DNA of 64,000 bases from Anaspis maculata (lineage: Eukaryota > Arthropoda > Insecta > Coleoptera > Scraptiidae). A model generated the notes under the pieces. It was not told the DNA's origin, made no database searches, and worked only from the letters and a program-made list of their open reading frames with translations. Positions 20,609-33,390 of this stretch are shown piece after piece. The stretch is from the NCBI GenBank assembly GCA_949128115.1, contig OX421963.1:51269306-51333305 (forward strand), given 5' to 3'. A program made the position numbers and the translations under genes. Position 1 is the stretch's first letter. Each line of letters begins with the position of its first letter.

Positions 20609-23600
20609 CAGGGTGATCAAAAAGAAAAAATCAACTCATGAACCAAAAGAGGTAGAATCATGAAAATCACCACGTAAATTCAGAATTCATTGTATATTAA
20701 GACAAAATAAACAGCACCTGAATTTCTTCAGCCGTTTATGAAATATCTTGAAATTAGTGGTCGATTTCATGGAGAATGAAATTTTCTAATAAAGTAGTGA
20801 TTTTTCAAGATATTTGGCTGATATGTGATATTTCCGCAAAGAGTGTTGTCAAGAATGAAATGCGATGTATTGCCACCGTCTCCGCCTACTATTTTCGAAA
20901 ATGTTAACAGACAACTGTTTTTGAAGTGAAACTTCTATTCTCGCGCCTAGATCACAACACACAACTAACGCAGAACCACACATGGGAGTGGATTCGCGGT
21001 ACATGTAATTTTCTAATGGCCGCCATCTTGAATTCGCTCGTTATCGAGTAGGCAGGGAATCAAATGGTACTAGCAATAATGGCTATAGGCAATGAATAGG
21101 TATATTTTGGAGAGCAATTGAAACATTTTTTAGAATAAAAACATTTTTGAACACAACATTGGGATATTCAACATTCAACAACATTCAATAGGGTCGTCTA
21201 CGTTTTCGTATGGATCTTCTTCTGAAGTTGTTGAGTGTTTGAACAATCCTTTCCTTCGCAGGGACTGCACAAAATGGTGCTGCGAAGACCTCCTCGCTTA
21301 CAGTCTCAGCCTCTCTCGCAACATTTCTTCCAGCAGCAGCGTATGAGGTCCAGCAGTTGTTTGGGTGCCGCTTGCAGATCGGACGAAATTGGCGCGAGTC
21401 CGTTCGGGAGCTTTTTCCAGCCATACTTTGTCGGATCCATCTTGTTACTGAGCCATTCTTGAACCTTAATACAAAGGCAAAATAAATGTTATCATTACAA
21501 GGTTCTTTTCTATAAAATGCATTTTATTTATAATAATATAACTTACCTGCAGGTACATTCGCAATGAATGCTGCTTCGCTGCTCCCGAGGTGGGTGGAAG
21601 GCATTATTTGAGTTGGAAGTTGGCATTCAATTTTTACCTCCTAATTATTTTGTCGAAAATAGAGAAACGCAGCTCGTTCAGTGATTTATTGTCACTATAG
21701 CCCAGGCATATTAGGTTCTAACCCGCAACAAATTCCCACAAAGCTGAAATTTGGTATACAGGCCTTGTAAGACCTAAGGAATAACATATCAAAATACTCG
21801 GTGACACACCCTTGTGCGTCATTCATTGTGGGGGAGGGGGCTAAATATTGCTATTTTAAATGCGTAAATAACACCCTGTAGCTTAAATAAATGAAAAAAA
21901 AATCATATTTAGATGCCTCAAGGCTTCACAATATTTGCTTGACGTTTGAGTTGTTGATAAGTAGTTTGGGTTGCCTGGAAAAAAAAGAAGATCGGCAAAA
22001 TTTATTTTGTTTTTCTCTCAAAAACCTCGAAATTATATCGGCAAGTGTGGTATCGTTTCTAACTAAATCTTGGCATCTGATATCAAATATGGTGTTTAAA
22101 ATTGAATTGAAACACGATTAAACAAGTTTTACTGAAAAAACGATTTTTGCCATCTGGAATTGTCGTTTTGTAATTTCGGTTTCCGTATGGTAAGAATCAT
22201 TTCAATGGAGTATTTCCAACAGAATTCATTGTTCTTAACCATTTTGTACCTAAAAACGATAAAAACAATGTGCCTGTATTCATTACAAGATTAGAAAATT
22301 GATCTGTTGTGAAAGTGATTATATGCCCAATTTTCTCCCGAAAATGCATACAATTTTTGCAGTTCTTTTTTTCTCACTAATGAATGATGGAGCGGTTCCA
22401 CTGTTTTTGTGTGTAATACTAAGCAAAGTTCTTTCTCTATCAGAAAATACCAAAAGCTATTGTATCTATCGGGCAATAGAAACATAAAATCATCTTTTCT
22501 GTAGCCATTATTCCATTTTCAGAAAAAAAGTAGGTGTAAAACTTGTTTAATAAAAAATTGATGCTCTGACTTTGTAATATAAATAGGCGTAAGCAATTGA
22601 TGCTGTTTTTGTCCAAGATGAACATAAATATAGGATTTGTCGGTAATTTTTATTTTTGACAGCTTCAGACAATGATGCCCCTAAATGAAGAAACCACAAT
22701 TTTTTTGTAGAGAATTCATCATTTTCGGGATGAGCACTGTGAATATCAACTGTTCACTCATCAGTCTCATTACTTGGGTCTGTTTCGAAGATGGGAAGAA
22801 GAACCTATTAGCAATGCTCAGCTTTATTGGCTATCACAAAATATTCTTACATGTTTCTCATTCAAAGATCCAGGAGAGAAATTCCACCTTGCGCGTACTA
22901 TTCACGCCACTATCAACCAGAATTGTTTCATGGCTACCGGAGTTCACTTCATAGGCAACAATATACCGTGTTTCCTTTGACACCCACCTTATATTGGTCG
23001 AATGATTGGTTCGTCCACAGGAACAGTTTTAGCGAAAAGTGTCTGGGTGAATTTTTTGACAAGAGATTCAAAGCCTCAAAATCGTAGGAGGCACAGAGGT
23101 GTAAGTCCAAATATTTTGATATGTCCTTTCTTAGGGATCATACCAGTTATATATCAATATTCAACTTTGTGCGACATTGCTTGAGGCTTTAAATTCTCAC
23201 ATGGTTTTTCCTGAAATATCCGGGCGACAAATTAACACTCAGCCGCCTTTCCCGCAGAACTAACCAATCGGAAGAGTTACAAAGGCTCCCTCACACACTT
23301 GAGCACTAACAACAAATCTCTTTTGTTCATTTGAAACATATCTTATATCCATCGGATACTCCGTTCACTTGCAGGAATAGCTTGGAGATAGGTATCTCTC
23401 TAATTCTTAGAACTTGACCTTTGAGGATGAAAATCAGAGGACGCACGAGGGTGTAAGTCCGAGTATTTTGATATGTTGTTCCGTAGGTCCGATAGATCAT
23501 ATATACCAAAATTCAGCTTTGAGGGAATTTGTTACGGGTCACCACGATTTTTCGTCTAAAATGCCTGGGCTCCATAAAGTGCTGCCATCAGAATGCCTCG

Positions 23601-24375
23601 GTAACAAGATGGATCCGACAAAGTATGGCTGGAAAAAGCTCCCGAACGGACTCGTGCTAATTTCGTCCGATCTGCAAGCGGCACCCAAACAGCTGTTGGA
23701 CCTCATACGCTGCTCCTGCAAGAAAGGTTGCGAGAGAGGCTGTGACTGGTAAGCGAGGAGATCTTCCCTGCACCATTTTGTGCAGTCCCTGCGAAGGAAA
23801 GGATTGTTCAAACAATCAACAACTTTTAGAAGAAGATTCATACGAGAACGTAGACGACCCTATTGAATGTTGTTGAATGTTGAATATCCCAATGTTGTGT
23901 TCAAAAATGTTTTTATTGTCCTGAAGAAAGTTTTTATCATTCTCAAAAATGTTTCAATTGCTCTCCAAAATAAACCTGTTCATTGCCTATGACCATTATT
24001 GCTAGTACCACTTGATTCCCCGCCTACTCGATAACGAGCGAATTCAAGATGGTGGCCATTAGAAAAAAGCAGTTGTCTGTTAACATCTTCGGAAATAGTA
24101 GGCGGAGACGGTGGCAATACATCGCATTTCATTCTTGACAACACTTTTTGCGGAAATATTACATTTCAGCCAAATATCTTGAAAAATCACTACTTTATTA
24201 AAAAATTTCATTCTCCGTGAAATCGACCACTAATTTCAAGATATTTCATAAACGGCTGAAGAAATTTAGGTGCTGTTTATTTTATCTTAATATACAATGA
24301 ATTTTGAATCTACGTGGTGATTTTCATGATTCTACCTCTTTTGGTTCATTAGTTGAATTTTTTTTTATCACCCTG
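20609..24375. mobile_element. 3.8-kb inverted-repeat element with Cys-rich coding arms
   Basis: Ends CAGGGTGATC and ATCACCCTG. Arms of more than 800 bp pair, for example 20640-20930 with 24075-24345 and 21140-21450 with 23590-23890; the symmetry also extends outside to about 20490 and 24490. Both arms carry a segment for a Cys-rich protein, intact enough to read in the right arm. A third partial copy of one block (ATATTTTGATATGTCC, 23113-23128) is in the loop. Possibly a foldback element that captured part of a repetitive gene. Confidence 0.72.
23590..23826 (+). pseudogene. Cys-rich repeat-associated protein fragment
   Basis: Reads CLGNKMDPTKYGWKKLPNG, then SDLQAAPKQLLDLIRCSCKK and GCERGCD. 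After a one-base shift near 23751 it continues as CKRGDLPCTILCSPC and GKDCSN. The spacing CxCKxxCxxxCxC...GLxCxxxCxxCxGxxCxN is a Cys-rich tail that I have seen in multi-copy, transposon-associated arthropod proteins; I cannot name the family. The complementary arm (21185-21450, minus strand) carries a shifted copy. No start codon context or upstream domain is evident. Confidence 0.5.
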
Positions 24376-24955
24376 CCCCTGTGGAAAATTTTGCAATGCT
24401 GTGATTTTCGGTGACTTTGAATGTGTGATAGAGTGTCTTTTTCTGAGTCGGATGGTGGAAAAAAATTTCATGAATTATTTTTTTCCGGGTTTGGGTGTTT
24501 TTTTCCGTATAATTCCTGTACCTACTATGAGGTGGGGCTCGTACTTGAAAGAAGATTTGGAACCAGAAAACATAATGACGCTGATGTTGGAAAGTGGAGA
24601 GCACTAAATAATATTCAATTAGCGAAAAAACGAACTCGATAGGTTGAAGGTTCAAACCATTTGGAAGATATGGAAGGTTTTGTTACGATATTCACTGGAG
24701 ACTTCTACGGTGAGATAAGGCACAAACCCGAAGGCATCCGTACAATTGGCGGAGGAACCGTTAAGAGATTACCGAATTTATTATACCTACAGCTGCTAGA
24801 CTTCAGTCGAGTTTTTAAATTCGACGAAATTTGAAGATGTACAATTTGGAAAGTAAAAAAAAAACATTTTTCTTGAACGATTATTTTGAAAGGGTTAGTC
24901 ACCCTGTCAAAGGGGGTAGACCTGATGGAACAGCAGGGTTGAGATTTCGCTAGTA

Positions 24956-25710
24956 CAGTGGAAGTCGCTTATAACGACGACGAAGGGACGTCGTTACATC
25001 CGTCCGATTTTTTTTTCATGATGGAGTGAAGTACATAAGTTTGTCTATACATTTTATTGTAGGTATTCAGAGATATACTCACAAAGTTACGGAAAAACAA
25101 GCAATAAACACATAAACAGGTGAACGGCTTCGTTTCGCAGGTGTTCGCGTAGCTTCCTGCGGCCGCGAGAGCTCCGGGTTCGATTCCCGAAAAAAGTCTG
25201 GCTGTTTGTACTGTCCAATTTGCAATTTTTTCAGATGATTGTATTAGTTTATAAAGGCAAAAACTCCGCCCAACAACTCCCTCGGGCCATTGCGAGCCGA
25301 TAAGGAGAGAAACATCAATTTTAATTTTTAATAGCAGGTAAATAAAACTGATATACGTTGAACTCAGCATAACACATACATACTACATCAAAATTATTTT
25401 TGAAAGGAATCCGTAAGTTTTTATTGTTCAGTAGATTGTTGAAAACAGTAGGTTGAAAAGGTTAAAAGTTGGACCAATCGGAACATTCGACACACGCCAG
25501 CGTGACTTGATTCTCGTCCGCACGTCGTTATATCCGACCTGATCTAAGGCTCAGCAGGACGTTGAAGACGACTTCGTCGCTATAGCCGACGACGTTATAC
25601 ACGGGCTTTGGAAGCGTTGTCGCATATGGAAATCCAACCAATTCTCTAGGACTTGGTCGTTATAAGCAACTTGTCGTTATAAGCGACGTCGTTATAAATG
25701 ACTTCCACTG
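24956..25710. mobile_element. pogo-like 755-bp element
   Basis: CAGTGGAAGTCGCTTATAAC after TA and ATGACTTCCACTG before TA are terminal inverted repeats. Behind them come multiple direct and inverted copies of CGTTATAAGCGAC-like units. CAGTGGAA...TATAACG ends are typical of the pogo/Tigger branch. No transposase remains; a tRNA-like promoter segment is inside. Confidence 0.75.
25141..25190 (+). repeat. tRNA-like (SINE head?) fragment
   Basis: GGGTTCGATTCCC (25177-25189) is a perfect pol III B box in a T-arm-like context (CCGGG TTCGATT CCCGA). About 35 bases upstream is GCGTAGCTTCCTGCGG, a poor A-box candidate. No cloverleaf acceptor stem can be drawn, so it is not a functional tRNA. It may be a tRNA-derived SINE remnant inside the pogo-like element. 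Confidence 0.35.
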
Positions 25711-26832
25711 TAATGTATGCGTCCCTATTGGAAAAAAAATCGAGAAATTAGGGGTGCCAAGTTTTCAAATTAACAGCCTGTATATCCTTTCTTGATAAAG
25801 TTTTTTTTAGCTCGGCACTAAAACCGATGTTTCTACAGTTAATTTTGAATGAAACCTCCTGCACCTTCTCTAGAATACACCATTCTCTGCGCAGTGTTTA
25901 CAAAAAAAAACAAGGAATATGAAAAATAGCAGATAATCAGACTTATTGGAAAACATCCAATTGCTCATGATTCATGTAAAATTTTTGAAGTCTGTTCCTT
26001 TGTAATTCTATACTATTTTAATAGGTTAAGTACAAGTTAGAAATCTGATTGTTCACCATCTTACGACTCGAAACAGGTGGAGAATAAATAATAGGATGAG
26101 ATACTTGGAACCATAAACAACATATTTATTTTATGGACAATAATGTTTGTTTCAAAATAGAGAGCCCGATGGTCATTTTAATTATTTTATGATTAATAAA
26201 ATAGAAATGGTCCTGTAATAATGAGAGAACGCGGTGGAATCAAGGAAAGAAAAAGATTTTCTTCAGAAAACACGTCTTGAAAACGCGCAATAACGTAGAT
26301 CCCTGCATGCCGTTGGAAATAAGATATCGTCTGGCCTGGCCTGGCCGATTATGCCGGCGCTCCACAGTACGGATTATTGTTATAAATTATTATTGTTTGA
26401 GAACAATAATTTAAAAAAAACAGCGAAAGAAAGGTAGAAAATATAAATTGTGGAAAAACAAATGTTGAAAGCAATATTGTCGACGGTTCAAAAGGTCAAA
26501 AATCAGAAAGTCATACTTATAGAAGATCGAAATACAAAAGGTCTAAGAGCAAAATGCCAAAGAACAAAATGGCAAAAGAGCGATCGAAATGCTGGATAAT
26601 TCATCGTGCAATACATCAGTATAGACAAGCTCATGAAGAAAGACAAAAAGAAGCTCACTACACAGCATCAGAACACAAGAAGACACAAGCGAAGCCAGTG
26701 AGGCTTCGCCAAACTCAAGTAGACACAAAGAGGCTCTTTATAGAATTCGGAGACACCAGAGAGTTTAGCAGGGCTTCAAACGATAAGGGGCCCAGTAGAG
26801 CCTCGTCCAATTTAAGAAGACAGAAGGGTCGT

Positions 26833-26862
26833 AATTAGAATTCCCACAGAGGAATTCTAATT
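26833..26862. repeat. 12-bp perfect hairpin
   Basis: AATTAGAATTCC and GGAATTCTAATT are separated by six bases (CACAGA). No U-tract or other sign of a terminator; function unknown. Confidence 0.8.
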
Positions 26863-28129
26863 AAGGAATTCTCTATTCCCATAAAGAGGACCAGTAGGAC
26901 TTGTGAAAATCCAAGAACAAAAGTAGACACAACACAAAGACACAAGACACAATGGCAATTACATGTACAAGAAGAATAGGTACCAGTTTTGATCTTTTAT
27001 GGTATCGAGATTTTGTTTTTTTGACCTTTTGGATTTCGATGTTTTTTTTTGTCATCCGCCGCCGAAAATGATTAATGGCTAAGTAGCATAATATCGAGTA
27101 TAATATTGTTGACCTTGCCAGTTTCTTAGACTTGGACTGTGTTTTTTTAAATTTTATTGATTGAAATATCAATTGAAGCGAAAATGGAGCCCTCACACAT
27201 TATACACATTATTAGTAGGTAGTATATGAAATTTGATGAAAGACAAACCCTTATATTATTTTCAGCTAGTTTTTCTTCAATTTTGCAGCAAGTCGACCAG
27301 AGTAGATAGATTGATGATTTTTCAATTTTATGCGCCTTTCAATTAAGGTCTGTTGAAACATTCGGTATTCACCTTGATTGTTTTTCTAAAATTAGCTTTG
27401 TATATGAGATGAGTAAACTTCCAGTCCTTTCCTAACGTCTAAAAATGTACAGCAGAATTCAGCTGTATTTTAATTGAACCGCGATAATTATGAGCTTTTG
27501 CAGTTTCTGTGGTCACATTTCATGTGGTCCTTAATATATTTAGTTACTTTATAAAAAATTGTATTAGGACAGCGAGTAGGGTACCTATCTACTTAAAAAA
27601 ATTGGCGCTCGATTTTTATTGCAAAATTTCTATTTTTACCATTGCGTTTTTTTGTTGGAGTAAGAAGCATACTGTGGGTGGGTAAGGTGTTCTGAGTATT
27701 TCAGTTTTTGAACATTTCGAAGTGTGGCACCTGTGGAGTGTTACCAGACAAACTAGAAATGTCTTGATTTCTAATCGATTTCAAGCTGAAGGTCAGAAAC
27801 GTTAGGGTCCACTTGTTGACCTCCACAACACGCCTCAGAAGCATAGGTATTGGGATGAAAGCCGCTAACCTGATTCGTCATTTTTTTTATGGGCAATGCG
27901 CATCAATCAGGGCTATAATGGTTCTGAGAGTACTGAGATTGCTAAGCCAGATGAAGTCATCCACCTACATTAATTTGCAAAATTATTCTTGTTCGGTTCT
28001 AAATCCTAAATTCTAAATTTACATTCATACCGTATTATTTCTGTCGTTGCCAAAACACGGAGGCTTATGTTACTTACCTCTATCCTATACCCATCTAATA
28101 AAGCAATTTCTGCAATTTCGGAAAGATTT

Positions 28130-28420
28130 GGAAGCTTCTGGAGCGCTGCCCACCGCTGAGGTCACTGGTCGGGGGAGGGAGGGGGCGCAATTCGCAATGA
28201 AGCCCCCGCAAAATGAAAGAGACTCTCTAAAAAATTCCTGCAAAGACGATGTGGCATTACGTGTGATATCCGAGCTAGCACCACAGACGCTTGAATCGAG
28301 TCTATGTATAGACACAGAGGATTTGGCAGTTGGCTCTGGTCAGTCGATTCGTGTTTGTCAAGTGTGTGCGTCTCCTGCAGCCCCGGTCTGCACGTGGATT
28401 TACCCCCAATCCACAGGTAG
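28130..28420. other. GC-richer intronic island, unexplained
   Basis: In an otherwise AT-rich intron this stretch has balanced base use, a G-rich run (GGGGGAGGGAGGGGGC at 28170-28185), a perfect insect initiator TCAGTC at 28340, and a possible donor CCACAG followed by GTAGGA at 28411. It could be an alternative first exon and promoter, or an ancient repeat. No coding homology is recognised and no DPE is found at the expected distance. Confidence 0.25.
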
Positions 28421-31400
28421 GACCTCTTACGTCACCGCCCTCTACCTGCGGGCGTCACAGTGCTCTGTGGTCAACGTCATTCTTTAATTAGAAAGTGTCG
28501 CAAATTTTCTTTCCGGCCCCAGCATTGTTAAGATGCCTACTTTCGTTTTTTATCGAAAAATGAAACAGTCAACAATTAGGAGAGTTCTCGAAGAAAATTG
28601 TTATTTTTAAACGGAGAGCGAGAGCAATCTTTGTTTTTGATGTTTCCATACCTACATGACTCAAACTCTCTGAAATTCAAACAAACCGTTTGTTTCACTG
28701 TTTTTAAAGGTACACCCATCGTATATTAGTTCTAACTATGTCTGCCTACCACCTGCCATCGTTATTGCTGAAGCTTGGATGAGATGAGAAACAGACCAAT
28801 TGGATATAAATAAAGTCGATTTTTGGTATTCAAGATATTTCGGGAGTTGCAGTTTTCATAAATCATCATTCATCACGATCCCTGTTCGTCTCTTGAGTAG
28901 GTATATAGGTATATAGGGTATATAGGATATAGGATAAGCAGATCTATCTAGGTATAGCCCAGGTATTACAGAAATCACTGACGACCCCAAACTTGTGACT
29001 TTGAATTATTAAGAATTCATTTACTATTTATTCATTCTGCTTTGGGCTAAATTGTTTGGGTAATTTGTTCTTCGAGGACTCTAATCGTAGGCTAGGTACC
29101 GTCGTAAAGTGTGAACAATCAAAGGGGAATTTCCGCATTTTAAGATGATAAGCTGCCCTAAATTTGAACATATCTTCATTATATTAGAGCTCAGACGTAA
29201 TGTGCGACATATGACTAAATTCTGAGAAACGATCATTTTTATTTATCACCCATATTTTACTCACATAATATATAGACTGAGTTGAACTGAATGATAAAGT
29301 GACAGAACATAATTATTATATTTAGTTCCATCGGGTCCGCAGACTTTACTTTTGGGCCCATTATATTACTCATATACCGTCTCACATAGCTACATAACTT
29401 TCATGATTTTGCAATTTGCTTCACGAAAATATGTTCTGACGAGCCTAAATTTTCACGTGAAATAGAGTTTCGATGACGAAGTAATTCAATTTATGACATA
29501 TTTTATCACTCTGCAGCTTAAAAATATCAAGCGAAAATAAGTTGAGTCTTGCTACATAAGCATGATCTTGGGAATAGGTAACTTAGTTCTGGAATTCCAC
29601 ATGAAAATGAAATATTGAATGAAAACGCCGAGTGAAATAACGCCTGCCTATATCTAAACTGAAAATCGTAATGTTTTCAAGATTTTTCCATAATAATACT
29701 AATAATAATAATTTTTCCCAAATGTATACAGAGTTCATTTGCTATTGTTTACATTTTTAACCAACCAACTCCGCTTACAAGTAACTTATGTAGTGTTATA
29801 AAGTAACAACAAAACTTACTATAATGTCACAAAAGTTCAGCAGCGTTGCTATGGATTCGGCAAGCTCTCGAGCAGCTCCTCCGTCAATTATACGGGATTG
29901 TGGCTTATCCTTGAGTTGAACTCCAGCGAAAAACAGTAGGCCTTGTAAAAAATCTCTGCATTAGAGGCTGTGGTCGGTCCTATGAATCTGGCCATTGAGA
30001 AGGGGTTCCTGATGACACTGAAAAAGTAAAAGTGGATCAGTAGAATACGTTTTTGGTACTTTGGTACCCACTTATCTGCTATACAGGGTCTTGCAACAGT
30101 GCATCGGGCTTCCCTAGCGCCCTTATCTTGCCAAATAAGAAAAAGGTGTGATACATAAAATTATTGATTCAAAAAGTTCTACCTCGTGAAATTATTTTCA
30201 ACTATACAGGGTGTTCAATTTTTGCGCTAAAATAAAAACAAAGATTTTTTCAAATGAAACTTCTTGTTTCATTTTCTTGTTCAGCTTTCCAAGCTCTATT
30301 ATTTTGGTTTTTTAAATTTGTGTCAATCAACCAACTGAAAATTGAGAATTGAGTTTTTTTTTTGTAATTTCGAGGTTCATTTTGGAAAATCGTAAAGCCT
30401 CGTTTCTTGGAATCAAGGAATGAAATTTGGCAAAACGCTAGTGGAATTAAAGTTGAATAAATTCATGACAAAAAACTTGAGGTTCAGTTATACAGGGTGT
30501 GCAGAATTTTTTTTCAAACTTCGCAAATTTCAAAATGCCGTAAGTCTTTTTTTTTAATGGAATGCTCGCTATTTCATCTCACAATTCGATAACTTCTTTC
30601 TTCCTCTTTCATTTTTATCGGGAATGGCTGAAGGACGGCGTCACCCTGTGAGACAGACTCATACATAGGCTGTGGAATGAGAGGGATAGAAACGTACACT
30701 TTGTCGACACTACGCACTAGTTGGGCTCATTCGTACGTCAAGAAATGTGAAAAAAAAATAAAGACCCTTGCAATGTGACTGGCTAGCGAGTGATACAGTT
30801 TTTTCAGAGGTATTGCAAAAATTCTATTTTTATTTTCTAAAATCTGAAGAAATTCAAAATTTTACACTATCATACTTTCCCTTATGGTATTTAAGAAATC
30901 TGTGGCTGTATTCATTATTTTCCATTCATTGGTTTTGATGAGAGATGAGTACAAAGTTTTCGCAGATTTGTAGATTAGGAAATTACAACCTTAACGTATT
31001 GACCGTGTTTGGTCTATGGTACCTATTAACAATGTCCTCGTTACCACTTCAATACAATGCTCTCACGCAACTTAATAAATAGGTAATCCGCCGTTGGTTG
31101 TGGATGTGTATAGAGATGGTTTCTGGGGAGGGTGGCAGATAAAATCGAATTTCCTTGAAGTTGATGCAGCTCTCTGAGACTTCAGGCGCCTGCTGTTTGA
31201 TAACTGTATGCTCAAAATTTGTCTTCCAGGATGCAAGCTCAACTTGTAGGTGTTTCCCTTCAATTTTCCAATCAGGTCCCTTTCCTGGAGGAACTATTCG
31301 ATCAAAATTACTACCTACATCACTGGACTGGATACCGATGAAAAACACACCACGAGGTGGGAATATAGACTGGTTTTAACTTTGACCTGTTTTTCCGAGA

Positions 31401-31994
31401 TCACTCTATTTCAATGTTTCTAATGGTACCTAATTGTAACTTGTGGAACGAAACGCTCTTCTTACGTAGACCACCAGGCACTGGCGATGCAAAAAACGCA
31501 CAAGCGGACGATGAACAGAACAGTGCAATTCATTGTAGATCCGTTTGTCACATTAAAAACTGCTGTAGAAGAAACTAACGTATCTGAATTATTGAGAACT
31601 ACGAGGAAACAAAGCTGTGTCAACACTACTTGACACTAGAAACTACGTCGACGCTCTGTGATTTATCATTTTATCAAATATTTTGGTCATGCGATAGAAC
31701 ATCGTTACGACTAATAGGGCCACGATAGTAGGTACAGGTGATCCACCAAGATTACCAAATTTTTGTGACACCTTGTATCGAGATATTAGAAATGATGCGG
31801 CTTTTTCTTCTGAGTCCAGATATTTAATTTGATATTTGAATAGGAATAGGATCATATACAGGTGTTCATTTTCCCACTTCCCACCCTAGATTCCTCCCCG
31901 CCAAATTTTTGACGCCAGAACAGGTCGATTTTTATTGAAAAAAATGGGCGGGGAGAGGTCTGGGGTGAGTAAATGTGAACATGGACATATATAA

Positions 31995-32250
31995 CGTCCC
32001 TTGCCAGGCAAAGCAACGGAGGCGCCATTTTGACAAAAATGAGTTTTTGATTTTGTTGGAAAGGTCTCACTGAGCCGCTTCGAATAAGTGAACCATCACA
32101 AGCACTAAAATATACCTAAATAATCATTGCATGACATGAGACATGCAAAATTAATATTCTTTCGTGAGCAATTTGCAAACAACACAATTTTTGGTCTCTC
32201 CTGCAAAGTTGCTAAAATGTCGCTTACGTTGCTTTGCCTGGCAAGGGACG
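31995..32250. repeat. 256-bp palindromic unit
   Basis: CGTCCCTTGCCAGGCAAAGC and GCTTTGCCTGGCAAGGGACG are perfect inverted copies (23 bp each), followed inward by the diverged pair GCGCCATTTTGAC / GCTAAAATGTCGC. It ends seven bases before the next TA-flanked element. Confidence 0.8.
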
Positions 32251-32257
32251 ATACATA

Positions 32258-33302
32258 CAGGGTTATTCAAAAGTCCGGAATAAAATTCATAATTTTATTC
32301 CCTATTTATTTCGGAAAAAACGCTCGAACAGGTTGATTTCTAAAAACGGTAAGCCGTTTTTCCATGACACGTGTCATGTTCTACCGTCAACACCCTAACT
32401 CCAAGCCACCCTTAGTATTTTTTTTCAAATGAGACCCTATGGCTTGTGGGGGCTTGTTGGAAAGCTTGTCAAAAACTCTATTCAGGTCTACCATTGAAAA
32501 TTAGATCGGACGCTTCACCATGAAGTTTTGAGGAACCCCAGTTTCACTTAACAGTTCGGAATAAAACTCATAATTTTTTTCCATATTTATTTCGGAAAAA
32601 ACGCTCGAACCGGTCGATTTCTAAAAACGGTAAGCCGTTTTTCCATGACACGTGTCATGTTCTATCGTCAGCCCCCTAACCTCAAGCCACCCTTGGTATT
32701 TTTTTTCGAATGGCACCCTATGCCTAGTGGGGGCTCGTTGGAAAGCTTGTCAAAAACTCTATTTAGATCTACCATCGAAAATCAGATCGAACGTTTGACC
32801 ATGAATTTTAAAGGCATACAACGAGCCCCCACAAGCCATAGGGTGCCATTTGAAAAAAAGATACTAAGGGTGGCTTGGGTTAGGGGGTTGACGGTAGAAC
32901 ATGACACGTGTCATGGAAAAAATGGCTTACCGTTTTTAGAAATCGACCTGTTCGAGCGTTTTTTCCGAAATAAATATGGAAAAAAATTACGAAGTTTATT
33001 CCGGACTGTTAAGTAAAACTGGGGTTCCTCAAAACTTCATGGTGAAGCGTCCGATCTAATTTTCAATGGTAGATCTGAATAGAGTTTTTGACAAGCTTTC
33101 CAACAAGCCCCCACAAGCCATAGGGTGCCATTTGAAAAGAAATACTAAGGGTGGCTTGAGGTTAGGGGGTTGACGGTAGAACATGACACGTGTCATGAAA
33201 AAACGGCTTACCGTTTTTAGAAATCGACCGGTTCGAGCGTTTTTTCCGAAATAAATATGCAAAAAATGTATGAATTTTATTCCGGACTTTTGAATAACAC
33301 TG
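32258..33302. mobile_element. 1.05-kb element: four-fold mirrored repeat
   Basis: Ends CAGGGTTATTCAAAAGTCCG and CGGACTTTTGAATAACACTG, both next to TA. The inside is one module of about 260 bp present four times: two direct copies, then two inverted copies (mirror axis near 32815). Each module has the perfect 16-bp palindrome CATGACACGTGTCATG (32363, 32644, 32900, 33182). No transposase. A Tc1-type foldback whose arms were duplicated before or after inversion. Confidence 0.85.
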
Positions 33303-33390
33303 TATATGATCTTATTCAGATATAAAATTAAATTACATATCTGGACCCAGAAGAAAAAGCCGCATCATTTCCAATATTTAAATACAAGAT

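Larger units (their letters stand above)
25711..31767. other. intron DNA, relatively repeat-poor
   Basis: Part of the 22.7-kb intron. No coding exon is recognised. Contents seen: A/G-rich sequence at 26400-26830 whose open frame (26554-26838) is just Lys/Gln/Arg-rich low complexity; a small hairpin at 26833-26862; a GC-richer stretch at 28130-28420; and three solitary CAGGGT ends after TA at about 30083, 30208 and 30493, remnants of Tc1-type insertions whose partners are not visible. Confidence 0.5.
31768..33390. repeat. outer inverted repeat split by insertions
   Basis: The 31768-31855 segment (GAAATGATGCGGCTTTTTCT and surroundings) reappears inverted at 33306-33390 (AGAAAAAGCCGCATCATTTC). 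Between them lie at least three smaller inverted-repeat units, so younger insertions have separated the arms of an older palindrome. Confidence 0.75.

Noticed and set aside
22685..23087. Overlapping 60-90 codon frames in the loop of the 3.8-kb inverted repeat as a transposase.
   Set aside because: No DDE, HTH or zinc-binding pattern could be matched; frames overlap in several phases as expected by chance.
25141..25190. A functional tRNA gene.
   Set aside because: Only the T-arm and B box are credible; no acceptor stem, D-arm or anticodon loop can be formed. Kept only as a possible SINE fragment.
26554..26838. Lys/Arg/Gln-rich 94-codon frame as a small basic protein gene.
   Set aside because: Low-complexity A/G-rich sequence without splice signals, conserved motif or promoter; lies in the Unc-89 intron.
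28047..28487. 146-codon frame as a coding exon.
   Set aside because: No family resemblance, and it cannot be inserted between the DH exons, whose join YFD to ELSQRLG is already seamless.
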